From Galbibacter orientalis DSM 19592 (lineage in GTDB: Bacteria > Bacteroidota > Bacteroidia > Flavobacteriales > Flavobacteriaceae): a DNA stretch of 64,000 nt. The stretch is taken from assembly GCF_000260115.1 (NCBI RefSeq), contig NZ_JH651379.1, positions 620,001-684,000 on the forward strand. Reading direction: 5' to 3'. The position numbers and the translations under genes were made by a program. The notes under the pieces are model-generated. The model was not told the DNA's origin and did no database searches. It saw only the letters and a list, made by a program, of their open reading frames with translations. How positions within the stretch are numbered: position 1 is the stretch's first letter; every line of letters begins with the position of its first letter. This document shows, piece by piece, positions 18,052 to 26,699 of the stretch.

Positions 18052-18783
18052 ATGCATATACATTTAAACCTAAAATTTGAATCATTTATAAATGAAAAGG
18101 AATTCATTAGACTTCAGGATAGCTTTATAGCAAAAGATGAAGTGAATCCAACTAGATCATTTTCTAATAAAGTCGAAGATGATATAATTATAAAACTAAA
18201 CCCTGTTCATCCTGACATGAGGGAATTATATTCCTTAAAAGAAACTTTGAAATTTAATATCACTCGTTTGAGTGAGAACTACGTCAACAAATACAAAGAG
18301 GATATTGAAAAGAACAAACTGTTTTCTCCAGAACAAAAATTAGCTTACGCTAAACACCAACTAGAAAAATTAAATACATGGTATTATAGTATTCGTGAAG
18401 TAACATTTTTATCAAAGGCTATACAAACATCTCTTTTAAATGAATTGGAAAACACACATGAGTATTTATCAAATTCATTTATTCTACCATCAATAGATGA
18501 ATCCTCTAAAATTAAGTTTAATATGAACAAGACAGATTTAATTGTATTATTTCAGCTTTTAAGAAAGCATAAAATAATTGAAGATTATTCTGATGCGGAA
18601 TTAGGTAGACTTATAGAGACAAACTATTTATTTTTAGATAATAGATCAAATTATAAAGCCTTAAAGAATACGAGAAAATTTTTAAATGATATAAAAAAAG
18701 GGAATAAAACTGCTGCTAAATCTGAAGAAAGACTAAAAGATTTATTAACAAATAAAATTGATTATGATGTAACCTCCTATTAA
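18052..18783 (+). CDS. Helical island protein, paralogue 2
   Basis: 243 residues, 20 bp after its paralogue. Shared features are an N-terminal segment (FINEKEFIRLQDSFIAKDE), a central helix pair, and the C-terminal MNKTDLIVLFQLLRKHKIIEDYSDAELGRLIETNYLF, then a Lys-rich tail. Overall identity looks low to moderate, so the duplication is not recent. Function unknown. Position just before the primase-helicase suggests control of replication or excision (inference). Confidence 0.62.
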   Translation: MHIHLNLKFESFINEKEFIRLQDSFIAKDEVNPTRSFSNKVEDDIIIKLNPVHPDMRELYSLKETLKFNITRLSENYVNKYKEDIEKNKLFSPEQKLAYAKHQLEKLNTWYYSIREVTFLSKAIQTSLLNELENTHEYLSNSFILPSIDESSKIKFNMNKTDLIVLFQLLRKHKIIEDYSDAELGRLIETNYLFLDNRSNYKALKNTRKFLNDIKKGNKTAAKSEERLKDLLTNKIDYDVTSY

Positions 18784-18796
18784 TAGTGACTTTTTA

Positions 18797-18870
18797 TAGG
18801 GGACACTAATTTATCCCCTACGCACATTTAACCTTCGACATACATTTGTCCCAGAATTAGCGCTGATTCT
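18797..18870 (+). promoter_or_regulatory. Hairpin plus 18-bp interrupted palindrome upstream of the primase-helicase
   Basis: Two structures lie in the ~115-bp gap before the SF3 gene. A hairpin has arms TAGGGGA (18797-18803) and TCCCCTA (18814-18820). A near-palindrome AGAATTAGCGCTGATTCT (18853-18870) is followed by six T. Either could be an operator, a terminator or part of an island origin. The sequence alone does not decide. Confidence 0.4.
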
Positions 18871-18898
18871 TTTTTATAAATTTTTTAAATTTTCAAAA

Positions 18899-20299
18899 AT
18901 GAGAAAAGAACAAATTACAATAGAAGAAAATATCTTCTGGGACAATAACAAAGGAAAAATAGAGATAAATAGCTCTAAATTAGTTGACTTCTTGTCAGCA
19001 CATGGTTTTGCCAAGGCAATGACATCAGAAACAGACTATCTGTTTGTAAGGGTTGAAAATAATTTGATGAATGAAGTAAAAGAATTCCATATTTCAAATT
19101 TTATTCAAGAATTTCTTAAGAAAAATCATCTTACCCAGGTTTATGAGGTTTTTGTAAAAGGTATATCTTCTTATATAACTAGATCAAGGTTGGAGTTATT
19201 AAAAACAATACCTTATGAAAATGATAGAGATAATGAGAACTCTACAGCTTTTTACTTTAACAACTGCTTTACAAAAGTATATAAGTTTGGTATAAAGGAA
19301 TATACTTATGAAGAGTTGGATAAAAAAGTATGGCAAAATAGGATTCTACAAAGAAGTTTTTATGCACCAAAAGAAGGTGAAGTTGGGGACTTTGAAAGAT
19401 TCATTCATATAATATGTAAAAACGAAGAAGATAGAATCCAAAGTTTTAAGAGTATTCTAGGTTATTTACTCCATAGGCATCAAGACCTTTCTTGTGCAAA
19501 AGCAATCATCTTTATGGATGAAAATATTTCTGGGGACAGTACCGCTAATGGAGGAACTGGAAAAGGAATTATTGGTCAAGCTCTTTCCCATTGTAGAGAA
19601 GTCGAAACAATGGATGGTAAAAATATCAAAACCAAAAGTTGGTTTAAATACCAAAGAGTAACAAGAACAACCGATATTATCTTTTATGATGATGTTCCAC
19701 AAGACTTCAATTTAGAAGAATTGTATTCTATTATAACAAATGGAATGCAGATTGAGAAGAAACATAAGGATGAAATTTTTATTCCACCCCATGAAACGCC
19801 AAAAATTTTAATAGCATCTAATTACACAGTAAGAGGCACAGGAGGCTCTACTGATAGAAGGAGACGATTTGAATTTGAAATTGCTAACTATTATAGTGAT
19901 AAATTAACGCCCATGGATGAATTTGGCAGACTATTTTTCGAACAATGGGATGAAGATGAATGGAATAAGTTCTACTATTTTATGATGGAGTGTGCTCAAG
20001 TCTTTCTTGATAAAGGACTTATTCCTGTAAAAAGCATAAATCTAGAAAAAAACAAACTAATTAATGAGACTTCTAAAGAATTCTATGAATTCATGAAACT
20101 GAATTTTCAACCGAATAGGATATATAACAAAAGGGACTTTCAAGCTAAGTTTGTTAAAGAATATCCCTCATATCAAGATTTAAGCCCTCATTCATTTTCA
20201 AAGTCCCTATCAACGTGGGCAGAACATAATAATCTAGATTTTAAAACAAAGTCATCAGGAGGAAATTACCTTTTTACTATGAATAATAAAAAAGATTAG
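18899..20299 (+). CDS. SF3-type primase-helicase (DUF5906 / P4-like)
   Basis: 466 residues. The Walker A loop is in NGGTGKGIIGQAL (about residues 216-228). The Walker B-like TDIIFYDDVPQDF follows about 45 residues later, then sensor/motif C IPPHETPKILIASNYTV and the basic DRRRRFEFEI. This order is that of superfamily 3 helicases in plasmids, phages and P4-like satellites. The C-terminus (ETSKEFYEFMKLNF...FQAKFVKEYP) looks like a small winged-helix region. The primase active site is not obvious, so it may be helicase only. It would unwind the island's replication origin. Confidence 0.82.
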   Translation: MRKEQITIEENIFWDNNKGKIEINSSKLVDFLSAHGFAKAMTSETDYLFVRVENNLMNEVKEFHISNFIQEFLKKNHLTQVYEVFVKGISSYITRSRLELLKTIPYENDRDNENSTAFYFNNCFTKVYKFGIKEYTYEELDKKVWQNRILQRSFYAPKEGEVGDFERFIHIICKNEEDRIQSFKSILGYLLHRHQDLSCAKAIIFMDENISGDSTANGGTGKGIIGQALSHCREVETMDGKNIKTKSWFKYQRVTRTTDIIFYDDVPQDFNLEELYSIITNGMQIEKKHKDEIFIPPHETPKILIASNYTVRGTGGSTDRRRRFEFEIANYYSDKLTPMDEFGRLFFEQWDEDEWNKFYYFMMECAQVFLDKGLIPVKSINLEKNKLINETSKEFYEFMKLNFQPNRIYNKRDFQAKFVKEYPSYQDLSPHSFSKSLSTWAEHNNLDFKTKSSGGNYLFTMNNKKD

Positions 20300-20300
20300 C

Positions 20301-20948
20301 ATGGAAAGGTTAATAGTTTACAAGGTAACTCATAAAGAATCAGGGAAAACCTATATCGGTGCAACATCTAAATCTATAGATGACAGAAAGAAAGACCATG
20401 AACAAAAAGCATCTCAAGAAGTAGGCAGTAAATTTCAAGAAGCTATCGGGACATATAGTCCCGAAGCTTTCACTTGGGAACAAATAGATACAGCTAACAG
20501 CCCTAATGAATTAGCAGAAAAAGAGAAAAAGTATATTCTTAAATATAATTCAAAAGAAGAAGGTTATAATGCTGATTCTGGTGGTGGTTTAAAAAAGAAT
20601 ATTTATCAATATGATATAGATGGAGAGTTTATAGCAGAATATAACTCTTTAGAAAGTGCAGCTAATGCAGTAAGTGCGTATAAAACTTGTGTAGGTAATG
20701 CTTGCATAGGGCAAAATAAAACCTGCAAAGGATATTATTGGAGTTATAACTTATATGATAAATACCCATTGGATAGAGATGCCAGAAAGAAGAAAGTACT
20801 TCAATTGGAATTAGATGGCGAAGTAACTGGAGAATTTGATTCTGTATCTGAAGCCAGCGAACTAACAGGTATATCCAAAACTTGTATATCAAGAGTTTGC
20901 AGAGGTGAAAGGGAACAAACAGGTGGATTTATATTTAAGTACGCCTAG
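20301..20948 (+). CDS. GIY-YIG nuclease with NUMOD-type DNA-binding repeats
   Basis: 215 residues, starting 2 bp after the SF3 helicase stop. The GIY-YIG core is at the N-terminus (LIVYKVTHKESGKTYIGATSKSIDDRKKDH), with the Glu in ELAEKEKKYI. Two NUMOD1-like units follow: NIYQYDIDGEFIAEYNSLESAANAV with GNACIGQNKTCKGYYWSY, and VLQLELDGEVTGEFDSVSEASELTG with GISKTCISRVCRGE. This is the build of group-I-intron and freestanding homing endonucleases of phages. It may be a selfish passenger or a nicking enzyme acting with the helicase. A terminator follows. Confidence 0.85.
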   Translation: MERLIVYKVTHKESGKTYIGATSKSIDDRKKDHEQKASQEVGSKFQEAIGTYSPEAFTWEQIDTANSPNELAEKEKKYILKYNSKEEGYNADSGGGLKKNIYQYDIDGEFIAEYNSLESAANAVSAYKTCVGNACIGQNKTCKGYYWSYNLYDKYPLDRDARKKKVLQLELDGEVTGEFDSVSEASELTGISKTCISRVCRGEREQTGGFIFKYA

Positions 20949-20952
20949 AAAT

Positions 20953-20985
20953 TAAGGGATGGTAGAAATGCTATCCCTTTTTTTA
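20953..20985 (+). terminator. Intrinsic terminator after the NUMOD nuclease
   Basis: Stem AGGGATGGT / GCTATCCCT (two G-T pairs) followed by seven T. It separates the replication block from the defence cargo. Confidence 0.7.
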
Positions 20986-21005
20986 TTTCATTCAAAACCT
21001 ATCGT

Positions 21006-21021
21006 TTACGGAATTCCGTAT
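21006..21021 (+). promoter_or_regulatory. Palindromic site TTACGGAATTCCGTAT
   Basis: One of three copies of TTACGGnnnnCCGTAA in the islands (others at 28312 and 29930). It ends 50 bp before the start of the KTSC-like gene, the same distance as the copy at 29930 from its gene. Likely an operator of a shared regulator (inference). Confidence 0.6.
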
Positions 21022-21071
21022 GCATTTTAAAATTGGGTTGGTTAGTTTTGTCTAACAACAACCATAACCTA

Positions 21072-21440
21072 ATGAAAAACACAATTTTAACTATTATATT
21101 TATTGTCATTACTTTTAGCGCAAATGCACAATCATGTGGTGAGATATTAGCGTATGTAAAATCTCAAAGTAGAGGAACAACTTATAGTAGTCCTTTAAGC
21201 ACTGCTATATCGAAAGTTACTTTTTATACTACCAAAATAGACTATAAAACCCATTATTTTGCTGTTGTGTGTTTTAAAGAAAATGAATACTCTTATGATT
21301 GTAATGAGTATATTTATCAAGTAGGTCGTGATACACAGTATAATTACGCTTACTATTATCTAGATAGTGCTGGAAAGGCTTTTTGGGAATATATCCAACC
21401 GTACAATAAAAATCTAGGGGGTGCTCCAAATTTTAATTAA
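21072..21440 (+). CDS. Secreted KTSC-like small protein, copy 1
   Basis: 122 residues from the ATG at 21072. Signal peptide MKNTILTIIFIVITFSANAQ, mature part starting SCGE. The body follows the KTSC pattern: STAISKVTFYT, YFAVVCFKENEYSYDCNEYIYQV, LDSAGKAFWEYIQPYNKNL. KTSC domains are small and of unsettled function. A close paralogue lies at 29997 in island B, also directly upstream of a restriction-modification module and with the same upstream palindrome. An exported product is unexpected in a DNA-defence cargo. Confidence 0.72.
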   Translation: MKNTILTIIFIVITFSANAQSCGEILAYVKSQSRGTTYSSPLSTAISKVTFYTTKIDYKTHYFAVVCFKENEYSYDCNEYIYQVGRDTQYNYAYYYLDSAGKAFWEYIQPYNKNLGGAPNFN

Positions 21441-21529
21441 ATTAACACATAGCAAAATATTTATACGAAGACACTAATAAAGTATTACTATTTTTACATC
21501 ATACTTGTCAATCTACTATATTTTAGTGT

Positions 21530-24229
21530 ATGAATACATCCCAAATAGAAAAAAACGTAATAGCATTAGTTGAAAACTTCAACAAAGAAGAATTTGTATT
21601 CGATTTATTAAAGGCATACGGTATATCCAAAACATCGATTACACGTTTAAAGAAGGGTGATTTTAATTTATCTAAAGTAGAAGGAGAAATACTTTATAAG
21701 AGCAAAATGCTCTTTAAAGAAGTTGAATCTGGAACACTTCTAACTGTTATCGATGACCTAACAAAAGAACCAGAAGCTCTAAAACACAATCCACGATTTG
21801 TAATTGTAACCGATTATAAAACACTAGTAGCTAAAGATATTAGAACAGGTGCAGCTTTAGATATACCAATTCTTGAAATACACAAACACTTTAGCTTCTT
21901 TTTACCCTGGGCAGGTCAAGAAAAGTATTCTCAAAAAAACGAGAATTACGCCGATAGAAAAGCGTCATATAAAATGGCGAAGCTCTATGATATATTGGTG
22001 ACTGAAAACCCAAACATCTATGATGATGGTGGTCATAACCTAAATATCTTTTTATCTCGTTTACTCTTTTGTTTTTTTGCAGAAGATACCGACATATTCC
22101 CAATTGAGGGGATGTTTACCGATACTTTAGCGCAACACACTAAAGAAGATGGTAGCGATGTCAATACGTTTTTAGATAGGCTCTTTAAGGTCCTGAACAC
22201 TAAAGACAATAGTAAAGAAGCATCCCATTTTAGAGAGTTTCCTTATGTAAATGGTGGATTGTTTAGAGATACTATTGTATCACCACAATTTACCAGAGAA
22301 GCACGTAAAATTATTTTAGAATGTGGCGATTTAGATTGGAGTGAAATCAACCCAGATATTTTTGGTTCTATGATACAAGCAGTTGTAAATCCTGCATATC
22401 GTAGCGGTTTGGGTATGCATTATACCTCTGTTCCTAATATTATGAAGGTGATTGAACCTTTGTTTCTAAATGAGTTGTATGATGAGTTTGAAAAGCATAA
22501 AGAAAACCCTAAAAAACTACGTCAATTAATTTATAGAATATCCAAACTTAAAATATTTGACCCTGCTTGTGGTAGCGGTAACTTTTTAATTATTGCTTAT
22601 AAAGAATTACGAAAATTAGAAATAAAAATTTGGCGACAAATAAATGATTTAGAACCGCAATATTCTTTTGTATTTACAGAAGTAAAGCTATCACAGTTTT
22701 ATGGTATAGAGTTAGATGATTTTGCTCACGAAATGGCAATTCTATCATTATGGTTAGCAGAACACCAAATGAACAAAATATTTGTAGATGAGTTGTTTGA
22801 TTTTGGTAGAGCCAAACCTATTTTACCCTTAAAAGAAGCAGGCCATATCACACAAGGTAATGCAACACGTTTAAATTGGGAAGATACCTGTCCTAAAAAT
22901 GATGGTGATGAAATCTATATTTTAGGGAATCCACCTTATGCAGGTCAAAAGAAACAAGACAAAATTCAAAAAGAAGATTTGAAATTACTGTTTAAAGGCA
23001 AAACAAATTATAAAACTTTAGATTATGTTTCTTGTTGGTTTTACAAAGGCTCTAATTATTTAGAAGGAAACATTAAAATGGGACTGGTGTCTACAAATTC
23101 TATTTGTCAGGGAAATCAAGTAGGTTTATTGTGGCCTTCTGTTTTAAAAACAGGTAATGTTGAAATATTTTTTGCTGTACCTAACTTTAAATGGACAAAT
23201 AATGCAAAGGGCAATGCAGGTGTTACTTGCTCTATTATTGGGCTTCAAAGGACAATTAAAAATTTTCAGAAATTAATTTATACAGATAGAAATGTCATCA
23301 AAGCATCCAATATTAATGCATATTTAACTGATGGTATAGATATAATAGTTCAAAAAAGAATGACAGCATTGAGTGCATTGCCAAAAATGGTATCGGGTAA
23401 TATGGCATTGGATGATGGTCATTTGATGTTGACGGAAAAGGAAAAAAATGATATTGTAAACCAATATCCAGATTCCGAAGTATATATTAGAGAAACCACA
23501 GGCGCAAATGAATTTATTAAAGGTTTAAAAAGATATTGCCTTTGGATTGAGGATGATGAATTAGAAGATGCTTTAGAGATACCATTCATTAAAAATAGAG
23601 TTGAAAGCTGCAAGAAATTTCGAGAAAATGGAGGTGAAGTTGCTCGTACTTTAGTCGATAGAGCACATCAATTTAGATACAGACATCAACCCGTAAATAG
23701 TCAAATTATTATTCCATTAACATCTTCAGAAAGAAGAGATTATATCCCAATGGGGTTTCTAGGTGAAAAGGTAGTTATTCAACAAAGCGCACAAGTTTTA
23801 TATGACCCTGAACCTTTTGTTTTTGGAGTGATAACTTCCAGAATGCATATGGTATGGATTGATGCTGTAGGTGGTAAACTTGAAACTCGTTATAGTTATT
23901 CAGTTGGGATTTGTTACAATACTTTTCCATTCCCTGAAATCACCCAAAAACAAAAAGAACAAATTACTTTGCACGTATTTGAAGTTTTGGAAGAACGAGA
24001 AAAGTATTCTGATAAAACAATGGCACAATTATACGACCCAGATAAAATGCCTAAAGGCTTAAAAGAAGCGCATCATCAATTAGATTTAGCTATTGAGCGT
24101 TGTTATCGTTTAAAACCATTTGAAAGCGATACAGAGCGTTTAGAATATCTTTTTAAGGAATATGAAAAGATGATAAATAAAGATACGTTGTTGGAGAAAA
24201 CTAAAAAGAAAAGGAAGAAAAAAGCATAG
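21530..24229 (+). CDS. MmeI-like N6-adenine DNA methyltransferase of a multi-gene restriction-type system
   Basis: 899 residues. SAM motif I FDPACGSGNFL is at about 344-354 and catalytic motif IV GNPPYAG at about 465-471, both of the adenine-N6 gamma class. Flanking helical, target-recognition and C-terminal regions resemble the MmeI/type IIG layout (HYTSVPNIMKVIEPLF, YGIELDDFAHEMAILSLWLAEHQM). The N-terminus (KKGDFNLSKVEGEILYKSKMLFKE) is in the place of the type IIG nuclease, but I cannot identify a full PD-(D/E)XK site there. Cleavage may therefore be supplied by the GIY-YIG protein four genes on. First gene of a tight four-gene cluster. Confidence 0.85.
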   Translation: MNTSQIEKNVIALVENFNKEEFVFDLLKAYGISKTSITRLKKGDFNLSKVEGEILYKSKMLFKEVESGTLLTVIDDLTKEPEALKHNPRFVIVTDYKTLVAKDIRTGAALDIPILEIHKHFSFFLPWAGQEKYSQKNENYADRKASYKMAKLYDILVTENPNIYDDGGHNLNIFLSRLLFCFFAEDTDIFPIEGMFTDTLAQHTKEDGSDVNTFLDRLFKVLNTKDNSKEASHFREFPYVNGGLFRDTIVSPQFTREARKIILECGDLDWSEINPDIFGSMIQAVVNPAYRSGLGMHYTSVPNIMKVIEPLFLNELYDEFEKHKENPKKLRQLIYRISKLKIFDPACGSGNFLIIAYKELRKLEIKIWRQINDLEPQYSFVFTEVKLSQFYGIELDDFAHEMAILSLWLAEHQMNKIFVDELFDFGRAKPILPLKEAGHITQGNATRLNWEDTCPKNDGDEIYILGNPPYAGQKKQDKIQKEDLKLLFKGKTNYKTLDYVSCWFYKGSNYLEGNIKMGLVSTNSICQGNQVGLLWPSVLKTGNVEIFFAVPNFKWTNNAKGNAGVTCSIIGLQRTIKNFQKLIYTDRNVIKASNINAYLTDGIDIIVQKRMTALSALPKMVSGNMALDDGHLMLTEKEKNDIVNQYPDSEVYIRETTGANEFIKGLKRYCLWIEDDELEDALEIPFIKNRVESCKKFRENGGEVARTLVDRAHQFRYRHQPVNSQIIIPLTSSERRDYIPMGFLGEKVVIQQSAQVLYDPEPFVFGVITSRMHMVWIDAVGGKLETRYSYSVGICYNTFPFPEITQKQKEQITLHVFEVLEEREKYSDKTMAQLYDPDKMPKGLKEAHHQLDLAIERCYRLKPFESDTERLEYLFKEYEKMINKDTLLEKTKKKRKKKA

Positions 24230-24233
24230 AGAA

Positions 24234-24749
24234 ATGGAACAAGGAATTATAGATGTTTTAAAGAAGCTTAAAAATGATATCCCAGTAGTAAGAACTAAGG
24301 AAACTACTAATGTGGAAGATAAGGCTATTGAAAAGTTACTCGCGTTTGATATCATTTCACAAAATAGGCATCAAGTTAAATTAACCTCAAAGGGATATAA
24401 GTTTATTGATAAATTGATAAATACTAATAAATCTTTGGAAGACTTTAATTTTTCTGAACCAATAGCCATGGGCATCACAAACAATTTTAATCAAGTTACC
24501 ATAGGACAGGTCAATCAGAATACGACCAATAGCGTTTTGGAGAAAATGAATATCAAGGTAGTAGTAGAATCATTAAAAGAAGAATTGAGTGAGGAGCAGT
24601 TAGCAGAAATACAGAACATTATTGAAACATATAATAAGCCCGATGAGCAGAAAAACAAAATGATAGAAAAACTGAAAACTTTTGGATTGAATGTTATCTC
24701 AAATATTGTTGCGGGTATTCTCACTAACCCATCCCTTTACGGAATGTAA
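24234..24749 (+). CDS. Small accessory protein, possible winged helix plus hydrophobic C-terminus
   Basis: 171 residues, starting 4 bp after the methyltransferase. Residues ~1-65 look like a winged helix (IIDVLKKLKN; DKAIEKLLAFDIISQ; HQVKLTSKGYKFIDKLI). A short Asn-rich linker (NNFNQVTIGQVNQNTTN) follows, then an acidic helix pair and the hydrophobic, glycine-containing end NVISNIVAGILTNPSLYG. I know no family. It could regulate the cluster, or the C-terminal segment could insert in membranes or mediate assembly. Strictly conserved spacing would imply it is part of the system. Confidence 0.68.
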   Translation: MEQGIIDVLKKLKNDIPVVRTKETTNVEDKAIEKLLAFDIISQNRHQVKLTSKGYKFIDKLINTNKSLEDFNFSEPIAMGITNNFNQVTIGQVNQNTTNSVLEKMNIKVVVESLKEELSEEQLAEIQNIIETYNKPDEQKNKMIEKLKTFGLNVISNIVAGILTNPSLYGM

Positions 24750-24761
24750 TTTTTTATAAAT

Positions 24762-26699
24762 ATGCCAGATATAGTACACGTAACATACCAACAAACAGGA
24801 AAAAGCAAAAGCACCAACGAATTGGGTATGCGAGAAATGCAACAAAAAGCATTTGAAGCGCGTACAGCTCAATATTTATTAATTAAAGCACCGCCAGCTT
24901 CTGGTAAATCTCGTGCCTTAATGTTTATTGGTTTAGATAAATTAATTAATCAAGGGATTAAAAAAGTCATCGTTGCAGTTCCAGAAAGGTCTATAGGTAG
25001 CTCGTTTGCTAAAACAGAATTAAAAAAGCACGGTTTTTTTGCAGATTGGACACCAAATCCTAAATACAATTTGTGCACACCAGGAGGTGAACAAAGTAAG
25101 GTGAAAGCGTTTTTAGAGTTTTTAGATACAGATGAGCAAATCTTAATATGTACGCACGCTACCTTACGCTTTGCCTTTGAAGCAATAGACGAAAAACAAT
25201 TAAACGACTGCTTATTAGCAATAGATGAATTTCACCACGTATCTGTAGATGGCGATAATAAATTAGGCTTAGTGTTAAGTAATGTAATGTCTAAATCTAA
25301 TGCACACGTAGTAGCAATGACAGGTTCTTTTTTTAGAGGAGATTCTGTGCCTATTTTGTTACCAGAAGATGAAGAAAAATTTACAAAGGTTAAATACGAT
25401 TATTACCAACAGTTAAATGGCTATAACTATTTAAAATCATTGGGAATTGGCTATCACTTTTACCAAGGTAGATATACTTCTGCTATCAATGAGATATTAG
25501 ATGAAAACAAAAAAACCATAGTTCATATTCCAAGTGTAAACTCAGGTGAATCTACTAAAGATAAATATGAAGAAGTAAATAGAATTGTAGATAGCTTAGG
25601 AGATTTAGAATACCAAGACCCAGATACAGGTGTATTATATGTAAAAAGTGCTAAAAGTGGCAGGACTTTGAAAATTGCAGACTTAGTACATGACAATCCA
25701 AAAGACAGAGATAAAATTCAAGAATATCTCCGTAATGTAAAAAGTGTTGATGATATTGATATCATCATTGCTTTAGGGATGGCAAAAGAAGGTTTTGATT
25801 GGCCTTATTGCGAACATGCCCTTACTGTAGGGTACAGAGGTTCTTTAACAGAGATCATTCAAATTATTGGTAGAGCAACAAGAGATAGTGAGAACAAAAC
25901 GCATTCACAATTTACCAATTTAATAGCGCAACCAGACGCAGAAGATGATTTGGTGAAACTTTCGGTTAATAATATGCTAAAAGCCATAACAGCATCATTA
26001 TTAATGGAGCAAGTTTTAGCACCAAATTGGAAGTTCAAGCCTAAATTTCCAGAAGAAGAAGAGCAAGACACAGACGAAGATGATGGTACAATAAAAATTA
26101 GAGGGTTTAAGCTTCCAAGTTCCCAAAGGGCTAAAGATATTATTGAAAGTGATTTGAATGACTTGAAGGCAAAAATTATGCAAGATGACCAGATGCTTAA
26201 AGCAATGCCTGGTAATGTAGATCCAGAGGTTATCAACAAGGTTTTAATACCTAAAATCATTAAAGAAACCTATCCCGATTTATCCAATGAAGAAGTAGAA
26301 GCAGTACGCCAACACGTAGTTGTAGATTCTGTTTTTAAAAACGGAACTATTGAAGAACAAGGTGATAAACGTTTTATTCGTATGGCGGATAGTTTTGTTA
26401 ATATTGATAATATAAATATCGATTTGATAGATACTATAAATCCATTCCAAAAAGCGTTTGAAATATTATCTAAATCGGTAACTGCATCAGTATTTAAAGC
26501 AATCCAAGAAACTATTGATGCAACAAGAATAACTATGACTGAGGAAGAAGCCATTATTTTATGGCCTAAAATAAAAAATTGGATAGCAAAAACAGGAGAA
26601 CAACCAAGTGTTCAATCTTTTGATCCTCAAGAAAGACGTTTAGCAGAAGCTATTATATTTTTAAAAGAGGCGAAACGAAAAGCAGCAGCTAATGAGTAA
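24762..26699 (+). CDS. SF2 (DEAD/DEAH-type) helicase of the island A defence cluster
   Basis: 645 residues. Walker A/motif I APPASGKSRAL is at about 43-53, motif II LLAIDEFHHVS near 152-162, motif III MTGSFF, and motif VI IQIIGRATRDSENK near 366-379, so both RecA lobes are present. The C-terminal ~230 residues are helical and acidic (EEEEQDTDEDD), without a nuclease motif. The role by analogy is ATP-driven translocation linking target recognition to cleavage, like HsdR. Its stop overlaps the start of the GIY-YIG gene by 8 bp, so expression is coupled. Confidence 0.85.
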   Translation: MPDIVHVTYQQTGKSKSTNELGMREMQQKAFEARTAQYLLIKAPPASGKSRALMFIGLDKLINQGIKKVIVAVPERSIGSSFAKTELKKHGFFADWTPNPKYNLCTPGGEQSKVKAFLEFLDTDEQILICTHATLRFAFEAIDEKQLNDCLLAIDEFHHVSVDGDNKLGLVLSNVMSKSNAHVVAMTGSFFRGDSVPILLPEDEEKFTKVKYDYYQQLNGYNYLKSLGIGYHFYQGRYTSAINEILDENKKTIVHIPSVNSGESTKDKYEEVNRIVDSLGDLEYQDPDTGVLYVKSAKSGRTLKIADLVHDNPKDRDKIQEYLRNVKSVDDIDIIIALGMAKEGFDWPYCEHALTVGYRGSLTEIIQIIGRATRDSENKTHSQFTNLIAQPDAEDDLVKLSVNNMLKAITASLLMEQVLAPNWKFKPKFPEEEEQDTDEDDGTIKIRGFKLPSSQRAKDIIESDLNDLKAKIMQDDQMLKAMPGNVDPEVINKVLIPKIIKETYPDLSNEEVEAVRQHVVVDSVFKNGTIEEQGDKRFIRMADSFVNIDNINIDLIDTINPFQKAFEILSKSVTASVFKAIQETIDATRITMTEEEAIILWPKIKNWIAKTGEQPSVQSFDPQERRLAEAIIFLKEAKRKAAANE

